A stretch of DNA of 64,000 bases from Gammaproteobacteria bacterium (GTDB lineage Bacteria > Pseudomonadota > Gammaproteobacteria > Burkholderiales > Burkholderiaceae_C): positions 1-64,000 of the forward strand of contig JAHJWB010000017.1 in the NCBI GenBank assembly GCA_018828125.1, in the 5' to 3' direction. Below are positions 19,114 through 28,825 of the stretch, piece by piece. Numbering within the stretch: the first letter of the stretch is position 1; every line of letters starts with the position of its first letter. The notes beneath the pieces were generated by a model. It saw only the letters and a program-made list of their open reading frames with translations, was not told the DNA's origin and searched no databases. The position numbers were made by a program, and so were the translations under genes.

Positions 19114-20103
19114 ATGACCACATCCCGCCGCAGCCTGCTGTCCCGCCTCTTGCGTACCAGCGTTCTGCTGGGCGCTGCGCTGACGGTGGGCTTGGCCAGC
19201 GCACAGTCGGGTAAACCGATCCGGTTGCTGGTGGGTTTCCCGCCGGGCGGCGGGTCGGACGCCATCGCCCGCACCCTGAGCGAAAAACTCAAGGACGAAC
19301 TGGGTGTGCCGGTGGTGGTGGAAAACCGGCCTGGTGCCGGTGGCCAGATCGCCGCCCAGACGCTCAAGGCCGCGGCGCCCGATGGCACCACGCTGTTTAT
19401 CACCCACGATCACACGATCTCCATCCTGCCCCAGGTGGTGAAGAACCCGGGCTTTGACCCGGTGCGCGACTTTGTGCCCGTGGTGGGTTTTGCCACCTTC
19501 GTCAACGCATTTGCAGTGTCGGGCGGCACGCCGGCCAAGTCGTTCACCGACTATGTCAGCTGGGTCAAGACGTCCGGCAGCGGCAAGGGGGCGGTGGGCA
19601 TTCCGGCGCCCGCGTCCACGCCAGAATTTTTAGTCAAGCTCATCGGCCAGAAGTACCAGCTCGACCTCGTGTCGGCACCGTATCGGGGCAGTGCGCCCAT
19701 GATGGCCGACATGCTCGGCAATCAGATCGGGGCAGGGGTGGCATCGGTGCAGGACTTCATCGAGAACCACAAAGCCGGCAAGGTGCGGGTGGTAGGCGTG
19801 CTGGGCACCCGACGCCAGGCGGCGATGCCCGATGTGCCCACCTTTGACGAAATGGGCCTCAAGGGCTTTGAAGACCTGCCGTACTACGGCATCTATGCCC
19901 CTGCAGGCACACCGCAGAAGTTCATTAACGACTTCTCCAGCGCCATGGCCAAAGTGGTGGCGATGCCCGAGGTGCGCGACCATTTGACCGCCATGGGCCT
20001 CACGGTGGGCCACATGTCGCCGCAGCAACTGGCCACGCGGCAGCAGGCGTATACCGAGGCCTGGGCCAAGATCATCAAGACCAGCGGGTTTGTCGCGCAG
20101 TAG
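19114..20103 (+). CDS. Bug-family tripartite tricarboxylate receptor
   Basis: The 329-residue protein has a signal peptide (RSLLSRLLRTSVLLGAALTV, cleaved near ASAQ) and the Bug/TctC fold: IRLLVGFPPGGGSDAIAR, VVVENRPGAGGQIAAQ, YRGSAPMMADML, MPDVPTFDEMGL. Such receptors are extremely expanded in Burkholderiales and bind carboxylates, amino acids or aromatics; the ligand is unknown. No TctA or TctB gene adjoins. CGGAG precedes the ATG by about 8 bases. Confidence 0.93.
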   Translation: MTTSRRSLLSRLLRTSVLLGAALTVGLASAQSGKPIRLLVGFPPGGGSDAIARTLSEKLKDELGVPVVVENRPGAGGQIAAQTLKAAAPDGTTLFITHDHTISILPQVVKNPGFDPVRDFVPVVGFATFVNAFAVSGGTPAKSFTDYVSWVKTSGSGKGAVGIPAPASTPEFLVKLIGQKYQLDLVSAPYRGSAPMMADMLGNQIGAGVASVQDFIENHKAGKVRVVGVLGTRRQAAMPDVPTFDEMGLKGFEDLPYYGIYAPAGTPQKFINDFSSAMAKVVAMPEVRDHLTAMGLTVGHMSPQQLATRQQAYTEAWAKIIKTSGFVAQ

Positions 20104-20200
20104 CGGTCGCGCTGCCACCTTTCAGACCTTGACTCTGCGGGGCATCGGCGCCAGAGTTCGTGCCGCTGACCATCCTTCGTGGCTGCCTTGAGATTCCTCC

Positions 20201-21676
20201 ATGCCCCAACGCCACCTGCCTGCCAACTGGATCCACCACCGAATGCTGCCGCTGGCAGCCGGTCTTTGCAGCAGTGCCTTGGCGGCGGTGCTGGCATGGG
20301 TGGTGATCGACATCTCCCACACCAAGGCGCGCACCGAGATCGCCGCGCAGGCGCAGGGCCATCTGCTGCAAATACGGGATCGGCTGGACCGGCAACTGCA
20401 AAGCACGCTGTCAGTGCCTGAAACGGTGGCCGCCTTTCTGGCGGCGCAAGGCAGCATGTCGCCCGACATTTTTGCCACGGTGGTGGGGCGCCTGCTGGAG
20501 CACCAGCGCAACATTCGCAACCTTGCCTTGGCGCCCGACAACGTCATCAGCGACGTCTATCCGCGCATCGGCAACGAGCGTGCGCTGGGGCTGCGCTATT
20601 TGGACAATCCCCAGCAGCGCGGGGCGGTGGAGCGCGCCATCCAGACCCGCCGCACCGTGGTGGCGGGCCCTATTCCGTTGGTGCAAGGGGGCCTTGGCAT
20701 CATCAGCCGAACGCCCGTCTTTCTGGCGCATGCGCCAGGGAAGGTCCCGCTGGACGGCCCGCAGTACTGGGGCATTGTTTCGCTCACGGTCAATGCCGAC
20801 ACACTATTTTCCGACGTGGGTTTGAACACGGAGCAGATGGGGTTTCAGATTGCAGCGCGGGGGCTGGATGCCACGGGTTCTCAGGGTGCGGTGTTCATCG
20901 GACGCCCGCAACTTTTCGACCAGTCGCCAGCCACGCTGGAGGTCCCCCTGCCGGGCGGCGGCAGCTGGACCTTGGGCGCTGTGCCCACCGGAGGATGGGA
21001 CGCCGCCGGGCGGGCGCCTGCCTTGGTGGTGATGCTGTCGTACGCATTTGCGCTCATCGTGGGCTTGCTGAGCGCACGCCTGGTGCGGGCGCACCAACTG
21101 GTGCTGGGGCTTGCCACGCACGACCGGCTGACGGGTCTGCCCAACCGGCGCCTGCTGGAAGACCGCCTGTCGCAGGCCATGCTTGCCGCCCACCGCGACC
21201 GCCGCCCAGGGGCGCTGTTGCTGGTCGATCTGGACGGGTTCAAGGCGGTGAACGACGACCTCGGACATGCCAGCGGCGACCAGGTGCTGGTGCGGGCCGC
21301 CCAGCGGCTTGCAGGACTGGCGCGGGCCAGCGACACCGCGGCCCGGCTGGGAGGCGATGAGTTTGTGCTGGTGCTCAACGTGGTGGAGTCTGCAGACGCT
21401 GCGATGGATGCCGCTCGCCGGGTGATTACTGCGCTGATGTCACCGATCGGGCTGGACAATGGCCAGCACGTGATGATTGGTGCCAGCGTTGGCGTGGCCC
21501 TGTTTGAGGGGCAGGCGGTAGAAGCGTTGCCTGCGCTCATGGACCGCGCCGACCGCGCGCTTTACGTCAGCAAACGCAGCGGTAAAGGGGTGGCCACATT
21601 GGCTGAGGCGGCCAGTGCCACAGACTTGTCCAGTGGGCCGGCAGCCGTGCCCGGCCATCCACGCATGCAGCGCTGA
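20201..21676 (+). CDS. CHASE-domain diguanylate cyclase
   Basis: The 491-residue protein has one membrane segment near residue 20-40, a periplasmic CHASE domain (about 45-240; RNLALAPDNVISDVYP and ALGLRYLDNPQQR are typical), a second membrane segment near 275-295 and a C-terminal GGDEF domain (LVDLDGFKAVNDDLGH, RLGGDEFVLVL). The I-site RASD is intact, so product inhibition is likely. It should make cyclic di-GMP in response to a small external ligand. No EAL domain. Confidence 0.92.
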   Translation: MPQRHLPANWIHHRMLPLAAGLCSSALAAVLAWVVIDISHTKARTEIAAQAQGHLLQIRDRLDRQLQSTLSVPETVAAFLAAQGSMSPDIFATVVGRLLEHQRNIRNLALAPDNVISDVYPRIGNERALGLRYLDNPQQRGAVERAIQTRRTVVAGPIPLVQGGLGIISRTPVFLAHAPGKVPLDGPQYWGIVSLTVNADTLFSDVGLNTEQMGFQIAARGLDATGSQGAVFIGRPQLFDQSPATLEVPLPGGGSWTLGAVPTGGWDAAGRAPALVVMLSYAFALIVGLLSARLVRAHQLVLGLATHDRLTGLPNRRLLEDRLSQAMLAAHRDRRPGALLLVDLDGFKAVNDDLGHASGDQVLVRAAQRLAGLARASDTAARLGGDEFVLVLNVVESADAAMDAARRVITALMSPIGLDNGQHVMIGASVGVALFEGQAVEALPALMDRADRALYVSKRSGKGVATLAEAASATDLSSGPAAVPGHPRMQR

Positions 21677-21683
21677 TTGCGCT

Positions 21684-21730
21684 GGAGTTGTGCCGGAGTT
21701 GTGCCGGAGTTGTGCCGGAGTTGTGCCGGA
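21684..21730. repeat. 11-base tandem repeat
   Basis: Four complete copies and a partial fifth of GGAGTTGTGCC lie eight bases after the GGDEF stop codon. The copies are identical, which suggests recent slippage. The region is intergenic, before the SGNH hydrolase. Confidence 0.9.
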
Positions 21731-21834
21731 TTTTCGTCCTCCAGCCAGCCTGGGCTGTTTTCTTCATTCCGTGTCAGTTGTAAAAGTTGTGGGCAAGCAG
21801 GTGAACTTGAACACAATGGGGCTCTCTGTTCTAG

Positions 21835-22689
21835 ATGCCCCTTTTTGCATCCATGCGCCCACTCCACCGCGCCCCTGCATCCCGCCTTAGCGCCCTGGCC
21901 CGCCGGCTGGCGCTGTCCGGGCTGTTGGCTGCCTCCATCAGCGCACCCGCCCAAACGGCACTGCCTGCCGGGTACTCGCGCTGGCAGGCCAGCATGGATG
22001 CGTTTTCAGCTGCCGACAAGCTGCGTTTGCCGCAGCAGGACGGCGTGTTGTTTGTGGGCAGCTCCAGCATTCGCTTCTGGGCGCAGTTGGAGCAGGATTT
22101 TGTACAGATGCCGGTTGTCATCAACCGCGGGTTTGGCGGCTCCACCATGGACGATTGCCACTACTTTGCGCAGCAGCTCGTCGTGCAATACAAGCCGCGC
22201 CAGGTCATGGTCTACGCGGGCGACAACGACCTGGCGGAAGGCCGCACTCCGGCCCAGGTGCTGGAGAGCTTTCAGGGATTTGTGCGCGCAGTGAGGGCCG
22301 AGCTGCCGCACGCGCGCATTGGCTACATCTCCATCAAACCCAGCCCTGCGCGCGCAGGCTTGCTGCCGCAGGTGCGAGAAACCAACGCGCTGCTGAAGGA
22401 CTACGTGGGCACCTTGCCCAATGCCGACTACATCGACATTTACCACCCCATGCTGAACGCGCAGGACCAGCCGCGCTCGGACTTGTATGGCCCAGACCGC
22501 CTGCACATGAATGCAGCGGGTTACGCGCTGTGGCGCGGGGTGATTGGGCCTTATGTGATGGCGCCCGCAGACGGGCCCGGCAAGTCGCCTGTTTTGACGG
22601 CCACCGCAGCGCCGTCGAGCCACCCCCTCGCCACCACGGTGTCAACAGGGGTAGCAGTACCGACTCCCGTGTCACTGCGCAAACCCTGA
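21835..22689 (+). CDS. Exported SGNH/GDSL hydrolase
   Basis: The 284-residue protein has an export signal (RRLALSGLLAASISAPAQ) and the four SGNH blocks: VLFVGSSSIRFW (Ser nucleophile), INRGFGGST, VYAGDND and GPDRLHMNAAGY (catalytic Asp and His). These enzymes are esterases or acetyl hydrolases. The Ser/Thr/Pro-rich tail after about residue 245 has no domain. The ATG at 21853 is an alternative start 18 bases further in. Confidence 0.88.
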   Translation: MPLFASMRPLHRAPASRLSALARRLALSGLLAASISAPAQTALPAGYSRWQASMDAFSAADKLRLPQQDGVLFVGSSSIRFWAQLEQDFVQMPVVINRGFGGSTMDDCHYFAQQLVVQYKPRQVMVYAGDNDLAEGRTPAQVLESFQGFVRAVRAELPHARIGYISIKPSPARAGLLPQVRETNALLKDYVGTLPNADYIDIYHPMLNAQDQPRSDLYGPDRLHMNAAGYALWRGVIGPYVMAPADGPGKSPVLTATAAPSSHPLATTVSTGVAVPTPVSLRKP

Positions 22690-22728
22690 ACGTTGACCGG
22701 GGCGCGTCGCCGCCACCCACAAACCCGG

Positions 22729-23964
22729 TCAGGCGGGCTTGTTCCAGATGTGCGCAGCCGTTGGGGCGGCGGCTGCTGCCTCCGGGCTTGTGGGTTCAGC
22801 TGCCAGCGGGTTATCCGGCGTGGGTTGGGTCTCAGGCCCGGTGCGGTCGTCGTCGGGTGGGCGCTCTACCCATAGCGTGGCCAGTGCCACCGCATACAGG
22901 GCCCCAAAACACAGCACCAGCAACGGCAGGTCCAGCGCCCAAGGGCGCTCCTGGTCTGCGCCCAGCAGGGCCAGGACCAGCAGCACGATCACGAGGTGCG
23001 CACAAAACACAGGCAACGACGCGGTGCCCAGGGTTTCGAGCCAGCGCAAGCGGGGCGTGCGCAGCGCCAGGCGGGGGCCGTAATGCAAGGTCAACACCAC
23101 CAGTGCGAACAAGTTGATCAGACGCAACGGTCCGAGCGACCATTTGTCAAACAACAGGTTCAGCCCGGTGTGGCTGCCAAAAGGGATCTGGCCCACACCA
23201 TGCCGCCACACCAGGCACACCAGCGCCAAGCCCAGCGCGGTGTACACCGCCCAGCGCGGGAACACAAAGGCAGGGGCCAGCGGGTCGTTGCGCGTGGCGC
23301 CCATCCACAGGCCCAGCATCCACAGCAGTTGCCAGCCCCAGGTGTCAAAGCTGCCGGTTTCTGCATACGGCACCGGAATCGGCACCACGGCCGAGACCGC
23401 ACCAAATGCCCATTGCGACAGACCGAACTGCGCCAGCAACCACAGGCCCACGCTGACCCCCATCACCGGCGCCCAGCCGCGTCGCCAGGCCAACACCATC
23501 ACCCAGGGGCTGGCCAGCATGAACAGGATGTACAGCGGCAGGATGTCGAGCAGCGGTGGGGAATACACCAGCAGCAGCCCGTAGACCAGCGCGCTCAGGG
23601 GTTGCTCCAGGTAAAACGCCATCAGGTTGGTGGCCGCGGGCTGGTCAAAGCGCAGGCCGATGAACGCAATCACCGTGAAGAGGAACAGCAGCGTAGCCGC
23701 CTGGCACGCGTAAATCTTGAGTGCGCGCCGCCAGAAGGCGCGGCGCATTTCGGCCACACCCTTGCGCCAGGCAATGCGGCCGTACACCATGCCCGCCATG
23801 TACGCGGACAGCAGCACGAACCCTTCTGCGGCCGACACGAAGCCGAAGGGTTGCCCGAGTGGCGACGTCAGCCGCGAGGGCAGGTGGGTCACCATCATCA
23901 ACACCAGCATCAGGCCGCGCAAAGCGTCGATTTCCCATCGGCGGGTGGTGGACGGCGCGGGCAT
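22729..23964 (-). CDS. OpgC-like integral membrane acyltransferase
   Basis: The 411-residue protein starts RWEIDALRGLMLVLMMVTHL and contains about ten membrane segments with EGFVLLSAYMAGMVYGR, the pattern of the OpgC_C family. OpgC adds succinyl groups to periplasmic glucans. opgG and opgH are not in the window, so the acceptor is unknown. The last 50 residues are a Pro/Ala/Thr-rich cytoplasmic tail. Confidence 0.88.
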   Translation of the reverse strand: MPAPSTTRRWEIDALRGLMLVLMMVTHLPSRLTSPLGQPFGFVSAAEGFVLLSAYMAGMVYGRIAWRKGVAEMRRAFWRRALKIYACQAATLLFLFTVIAFIGLRFDQPAATNLMAFYLEQPLSALVYGLLLVYSPPLLDILPLYILFMLASPWVMVLAWRRGWAPVMGVSVGLWLLAQFGLSQWAFGAVSAVVPIPVPYAETGSFDTWGWQLLWMLGLWMGATRNDPLAPAFVFPRWAVYTALGLALVCLVWRHGVGQIPFGSHTGLNLLFDKWSLGPLRLINLFALVVLTLHYGPRLALRTPRLRWLETLGTASLPVFCAHLVIVLLVLALLGADQERPWALDLPLLVLCFGALYAVALATLWVERPPDDDRTGPETQPTPDNPLAAEPTSPEAAAAAPTAAHIWNKPA

Positions 23965-24014
23965 GGGGTGTGTGTAGGCGGTCTGTTCGAAACCGAAAAA
24001 CGGTCGAAAATATG

Positions 24015-24071
24015 AATCAAATTAGCCTCTAGCGCTTATCTATAAAGCGCTAGCAGCTATATATTTAGTAG
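24015..24071 (+). repeat. Dispersed palindromic repeat, copy 4
   Basis: ATTAGCCTCTAGCGCTTAT, CTATAAAGCGCTAGCAGCTAT and a TTTAGTAG tail: one of the best-preserved copies. It lies upstream of the OpgC-like gene, 51 bases or more from its start, in the gap before the ferritin-like gene. Confidence 0.9.
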
Positions 24072-24178
24072 TGCTGATGGCCAATGACAACGCTACCTTT
24101 TGGCCTTGGCCGCAGGCTTGGCAGCGGCACGCCGCGCAGGACGGCTGGTCGCTGCCAAGCTGTTAGATCACCACACCC

Positions 24179-24790
24179 TTACAGCATGGCGGTGCGCTGC
24201 TGCTCCGCACGCGAGGCCCCAATGGCCGTTTCCACGTTCTTGACCTCTTCAGGTGGTGGCAGCACGGCGGGCATGCCCAGCGCTTCGATGGACAGTTCCC
24301 GGCACCAGCCCTTGGTGTGGTACAGGTGGTGGTCCTCGTCCTGCTCCACCGCTGCGTGGGCTGTCTTCAAGGCCTTGCCGACATCGCCCGTGGCGACTTC
24401 GGCGACCTTGCCCAGTAACTCCCAGTTGGCGTGGTCCTTGGTTTCGGCATGCACCACACATTCGCACGCCACCAACTGCGCAGCCGCGGGGTCGCCGCCC
24501 TTTTGGGCCAGTTGCATCGCCTTGACCAGCGATTCGCCAATGTGTTTGACGACCGCACGGCTGGGGGTCTGCATGTCGGGGTCCAGCCCCAGTGTGTCGC
24601 ACAGGCTGCGCACCACGTTCTGGTGGGTCAGGGTTTCGTCCAGATACTCCTGCCACTCCTTCTTCAGGTCAGCATTGAGCGCGCAGCTGATGGCGGTGCG
24701 GTACACCTGCTCACCGCCCAGCTCGGTTTCCATCATCTGGATGACCAGGTCGTTGAGTTGTTGGCTGTCATAACGGTCTTTGGACATCAT
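24179..24790 (-). CDS. Ferritin-like domain protein
   Basis: The 203-residue, all-helical protein has Glu/His pairs spaced as in ferritin-like di-iron proteins: METELGGEQVYR, EWQEYLDETLTHQ, ECVVHAETKDH and EQDEDHHLYHT. No signal peptide. Two adjacent ATG codons (24790 and 24787) can start it; AGGAG lies 4 or 7 bases before them. It begins 46 bases after the catalase stop on the same strand, so the two probably form a peroxide-defence operon. The exact di-iron ligands are not certain. Confidence 0.78.
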   Translation of the reverse strand: MMSKDRYDSQQLNDLVIQMMETELGGEQVYRTAISCALNADLKKEWQEYLDETLTHQNVVRSLCDTLGLDPDMQTPSRAVVKHIGESLVKAMQLAQKGGDPAAAQLVACECVVHAETKDHANWELLGKVAEVATGDVGKALKTAHAAVEQDEDHHLYHTKGWCRELSIEALGMPAVLPPPEEVKNVETAIGASRAEQQRTAML

Positions 24791-24836
24791 GGGTCTCCTG
24801 GTTGCGTTGGTTTGATAAATAGAAAAGGGCGGCCAC

Positions 24837-26954
24837 TTATGCCAGCGTGCGCACCTTGGGCTCGCGGTCCCACTGGCGGGTTTGTGCAGCGGCGATGAAG
24901 CCCTGCGCGTCGGCTGGGTCCACCACACCCGTGTCGGGCTCGATGCCACCCGCCGCCAGAATGGCGCGGGTGCCTTTGCACGCGGCAATGGCCTTCAGGT
25001 GGCCGAATGCATCGCGGAACCAGTCCACCGCGGCAGCCTCTTTGGCCAGCGCGGCCCCCATGTCCGGCGACAGTACCGACGCCACGGCGTCAAACACCAC
25101 CGACGGGGTGCCGGCCAATTGCCCATCGGCTGGCAGCAGCGTGCCGTCCTTCAGCAACGCCCCGCCTACCTTGGGCGACACGATCTTGACGCTGGCGCCC
25201 ACCTTTTCAAGGGCCTTGCGCAGGTTGGCGACCGAGGTGCCGTTGGACCCATCGGCGACCAGAATGCCGATACAGCGCCCCTGCAGCGTGGGCTTCATGC
25301 GGTCGATGATGCGCAGCGCGGGCGACAACGCCAGGTCCTGTACCGGCTCTGCCGTCTGCGGGGCAGGGGGCAGGGCCTGCATACCCAGTCCGTTGGCCAC
25401 GCGTTGGGCAAGATCCGCATCCACATGCTGCAGATGGCCCACCACGGCTTCGCGCACGTGCACGGTGGTCACCTTCGACAGCTCAAACACCAGGGCGGAC
25501 GCCAGATGCGCCTGCTCCAGCGGGCTCTGGCTGCGGAAGAACATGCGCGCCTGGCTGTAGTGGTCGGCAAAACTCTCGGGGCGCACGCGGCCCTTCACGC
25601 CGTCATCGGCCTGCGCGAAGTGCCGGAACCCCTGCGCTTGCGAAGCACGCGGTGTGTCGCTCTGCAGACTGCTGGGCTCGTAATTGACACGGCCCTTGGG
25701 CACCTGCATCTGCATGTGACCGTCGCGCTGCATGTTGTGAAACGGGCATTTGGGCGCGTTGATCGGAATCTGCGCAAAGTTGGGCCCGCCCAGGCGCGAC
25801 AGTTGGGTGTCCAGATACGAGAACAAACGGCCTTGCAGCAGCGGGTCGTTACTGAAGTCGATGCCTGGCGGGACGTTGGCCGGGCAATAGGCCACCTGCT
25901 CGGTCTCGGCAAAGAAGTTGTCGGGCCAGCGGTTGAGCACCATGCGGCCAATGGGCTGCAGCGGAACCAGTTCTTCCGGGATGAGCTTGGTCGGGTCCAG
26001 GTGATCAAACGGAAAACGCTCGGCGTCTTCCTCGGTAAACAGCTGCACCGACAGCTCCCATTCAGGAAAGTCACCTGCCTCGATGGACTCGAACAGGTCG
26101 CGGCGGTGAAAGTCGTTGTCAGCGGCCTGCAGCTTCAGCGCCTCGTCCCACACCGTGGACTGAATGCCGAGCTTGGGGCGCCAGTGGAACTTCACGAACG
26201 TGCTTTCGCCCGCAGCATTGAGCAGGCGGAAGGAATGGATGCCGAAGCCTTCCATGGTGCGCAAACTCCGCGGAATGGTGCGGTCGCTCATCTGCCACAT
26301 GACCATGTGCATGGTTTCGGGCATCAGCGAGACAAAGTCCCAGAACGTGTCGTGCGCGCTGGCCGCCTGTGGGAAGCCGCGGTCGGGTTCCATCTTCACG
26401 GCGTGGACCAGGTCCGGGAACTTCATCGCGTCCTGAATGAAGAACACCGGAATGTTGTTGCCCACCAGGTCCCAGTTGCCTTCGGGCGTGTAGAACTTGA
26501 CGGCGAAACCCCGCACATCGCGCGGCGTGTCGACAGAGCCTGCGCCACCCGCCACGGTAGAAAACCGGGTGAACACCGGCGTTTGCACGCCGATCTCGGT
26601 CAGCACCTTGGCCGTGGTGTATCGCTTGAGCGAATGCGTGAGTTCAAAAAAGCCATGCGCGGCCGATCCACGCGCGTGCACGATGCGCTCTGGAATGCGC
26701 TCGTGGTCAAAGTGGGTGATCTTCTCGCGCAGGATGAAGTCTTCCAGCAGCCCAGGGCCGCGCGGGGATGAGCGCAGCGAGTTCTGGTTGTCGGCTACCG
26801 GAATGCCTTGCTGCGTGGTCAGCACCGGGTGCTTGCCACCGGCTTGTTGCTGCAGTTCGCCTGCATTGCCGCGGTAGGTGTCGGCCTGGGTGGAAGAGGG
26901 GGTGGCTGACGGCGATTTAGGTGCCGCGCCGCGCGAAGTCGGGGTTCGTGCCAT
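24837..26954 (-). CDS. katE: Catalase HPII, large-subunit monofunctional catalase
   Basis: The 705-residue protein has the long-form catalase layout: a low-complexity N-terminal arm (1-55), the haem catalase core with catalytic His93 in [11 protein letters not shown] and Asn166 in [10 protein letters not shown], the proximal Tyr region RLFSYLDTQ, and a C-terminal flavodoxin/DJ-1-like domain (about 555-705; [14 protein letters not shown]). His-Asn spacing is 73, as in E. coli HPII. The ATG at 26954 has AGGAG five bases upstream. It degrades hydrogen peroxide in the cytoplasm. Confidence 0.95.
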   Translation of the reverse strand: MARTPTSRGAAPKSPSATPSSTQADTYRGNAGELQQQAGGKHPVLTTQQGIPVADNQNSLRSSPRGPGLLEDFILREKITHFDHERIPERIVHARGSAAHGFFELTHSLKRYTTAKVLTEIGVQTPVFTRFSTVAGGAGSVDTPRDVRGFAVKFYTPEGNWDLVGNNIPVFFIQDAMKFPDLVHAVKMEPDRGFPQAASAHDTFWDFVSLMPETMHMVMWQMSDRTIPRSLRTMEGFGIHSFRLLNAAGESTFVKFHWRPKLGIQSTVWDEALKLQAADNDFHRRDLFESIEAGDFPEWELSVQLFTEEDAERFPFDHLDPTKLIPEELVPLQPIGRMVLNRWPDNFFAETEQVAYCPANVPPGIDFSNDPLLQGRLFSYLDTQLSRLGGPNFAQIPINAPKCPFHNMQRDGHMQMQVPKGRVNYEPSSLQSDTPRASQAQGFRHFAQADDGVKGRVRPESFADHYSQARMFFRSQSPLEQAHLASALVFELSKVTTVHVREAVVGHLQHVDADLAQRVANGLGMQALPPAPQTAEPVQDLALSPALRIIDRMKPTLQGRCIGILVADGSNGTSVANLRKALEKVGASVKIVSPKVGGALLKDGTLLPADGQLAGTPSVVFDAVASVLSPDMGAALAKEAAAVDWFRDAFGHLKAIAACKGTRAILAAGGIEPDTGVVDPADAQGFIAAAQTRQWDREPKVRTLA

Positions 26955-27190
26955 GGGCGCTCCTGAGGAGATCTGGGGGATGAATGAAGACAAGCCAACA
27001 TCGTTGGACAGCAGCCCCGAGCCCAGGGTAGGACGCAAGCCCATCTGCGCGTGGTCGCCAGTACCGAATCGGCCACGCATCCAGGGCGGAGCGGTCGCCG
27101 GGTTTGCTACGCTATCGCCCACTTGCCGCCTGGAAGCGCCTTGAATGAGGTTCCTGCGGCTGCCGCAGTTGCCCTCGCCCCCACCGATCC

Positions 27191-28666
27191 ATGTTCTACG
27201 CCATCCCCCTCGAACACCGCCCCAGCTGGCGCAACCCCCCGTGGATGACGGTGCTGCTGATCGTGGTCAACATGGTTGTGTTCTGGGGGCCTCAGCGCAG
27301 CGAAGAAAACACTCGCGACCGCGCCGCCACCTTCTACGTGGGCAGCCCCTTGCCCGCTATCGAAGTACCGCGCTTTGTGGCGTGGCTGGAAGAAACGGGC
27401 GACAAGCACCTGAAAGATGCGCGCGCCATGCAAAAGGCGGGCAACCACCGCATGCTGCTGCGCTGGATGGAGCAGGAAGACGACTTTCAGCAGCGCCTGA
27501 AAGCCCCGCGCTTTGTGCCGCCCGAAGACCCGCAATACGCCGACTGGACCTCGGCGCGCCGCCAATACGAAGCCCGGTTGCCCGCCCCCTTCACCCGCAA
27601 GTGGGCGCAAAGCTACGCCAAGGATGCCGAGCCCAACCCTGTCACCTTGCTCACGGCCACGTTTTTGCACGGCAGCACCGGACACCTCATAGGCAACATG
27701 GTGTTCTTGTTCCTGTTCGGCTTTTCGGTCGAGCTGGCGCTGGGCCGAAGCGCGTACCTGGCGTTTTACCTGCTGGGTGGCGTGGGCGGATCACTGCTGG
27801 CGGGCTGGGCCTACGCGGGCACCGGCAGCTATGGCCTGGGTGCCTCGGGCGCCGTGTCGGCCCTGATGGGCATGTATGCCGTGCTGTATCGCCTGCGGCG
27901 GGTGCGATTCTTTTACCAGCTGTTCTTCTATTTCAACTACGTCACGGCTCCGGCGCTGATCCTGCTGCCCATCTGGATCGCCAACGAGCTGCTGCAGCAC
28001 TGGCTCAGCGGCCGGGGCGTGGCCTACATGGCCCACTTGGGAGGCCTGGTCACGGGGGCATCGCTGATGGCGCTGACCATGCTGCTGCGCAAAAAGCCGC
28101 TGGAGGTGCCTGTGACCCAGGACGTGGCGCAAGAAGAGGACGGCTTTGACACCCATGTGGCCAACGCCCAGCGCCTGGCGCAAGGCATGCAATTTGAAAA
28201 GGCCCTGACCCAATGGCGCGCCGCTGCCAAGCTGCGCCCCCAAGACCAGCCCGTGCTGAGCGCCTGGTTCAAAACCGCCTTGCTCTGGCCCGAGGGCGAA
28301 GACTTTCACCGCGCCGCGCGGCGCATCTTCCGTCTGCAAGCCCACGATGCGGCCACGCTCAATTTTCAGCACACCAGCTATCGCACGTACCTGGACAAAG
28401 CCAAGCCAGGCGCCCGCTTGCAACCCGAAGACATGGCCCGCCTGTCACGCCGGTTTGCGCGGGCGCAGCAATGGGGCGATGCGGAAAAACTGTTCAACGC
28501 ACTGCACAAGACAGCCCCTGCGCACCCGGAGCTGGGGGAAACGCTGGGCATGCTGGTGTCGGCCTTGTGCCATGCGGGGCGGCGGGAGCAGGCGGCGGCT
28601 TTTGAGCCGCAATTGCAGCAACTCGCGCCGGGGAGTGCGGGGTTGCAGATGTTGCGGGGGCGGTAA
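27191..28666 (+). CDS. Rhomboid-family intramembrane serine protease with TPR-like tail
   Basis: The 491-residue protein has an N-terminal membrane helix, a soluble insert (about 40-145), then the six-helix rhomboid core: TATFLHGSTGHLIGNM, the catalytic Ser at about 219 in GLGASGAVSALMG and the catalytic His at about 282 in MAHLGGLVTG. The last 190 residues are helical and TPR-like. Rhomboids cut membrane proteins inside the bilayer. The gene is divergent from katE. Confidence 0.9.
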   Translation: MFYAIPLEHRPSWRNPPWMTVLLIVVNMVVFWGPQRSEENTRDRAATFYVGSPLPAIEVPRFVAWLEETGDKHLKDARAMQKAGNHRMLLRWMEQEDDFQQRLKAPRFVPPEDPQYADWTSARRQYEARLPAPFTRKWAQSYAKDAEPNPVTLLTATFLHGSTGHLIGNMVFLFLFGFSVELALGRSAYLAFYLLGGVGGSLLAGWAYAGTGSYGLGASGAVSALMGMYAVLYRLRRVRFFYQLFFYFNYVTAPALILLPIWIANELLQHWLSGRGVAYMAHLGGLVTGASLMALTMLLRKKPLEVPVTQDVAQEEDGFDTHVANAQRLAQGMQFEKALTQWRAAAKLRPQDQPVLSAWFKTALLWPEGEDFHRAARRIFRLQAHDAATLNFQHTSYRTYLDKAKPGARLQPEDMARLSRRFARAQQWGDAEKLFNALHKTAPAHPELGETLGMLVSALCHAGRREQAAAFEPQLQQLAPGSAGLQMLRGR

Positions 28667-28680
28667 GGTTTTTTGCCAGA

Positions 28681-28730
28681 ATTAGCTTCTAGCGCTTGTG
28701 GGGTAAGCGGTAGCAGCTATGAATTTGGTA
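28681..28730 (+). repeat. Dispersed palindromic repeat, copy 5
   Basis: ATTAGCTTCTAGCGCTTGT, GGGGTAAGCGGTAGCAGCTATG with a GAATTTGGTAG tail. It begins 14 bases after the rhomboid stop and separates it from the convergent cupredoxin gene. Confidence 0.85.
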
Positions 28731-28825
28731 GTGATGGTGGCCAAGGGCCACGGCGGTCGATATGGGTCCTCTCCAAAGGCGCGACACCTCTGAAACCCGC
28801 AACCGTCAGCCCCTGGTGGTTGCCA

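Noticed and set aside
21684-21730. Tandem repeat considered as a CRISPR array
   Set aside because: Unit of 11 bases without spacers and no cas gene in the window.
24100-24165. Lys/Ala/Arg-rich minus-strand frame after the ferritin-like gene, like a protein tail
   Set aside because: No start codon after an in-frame TGA; too short to call even a pseudogene.
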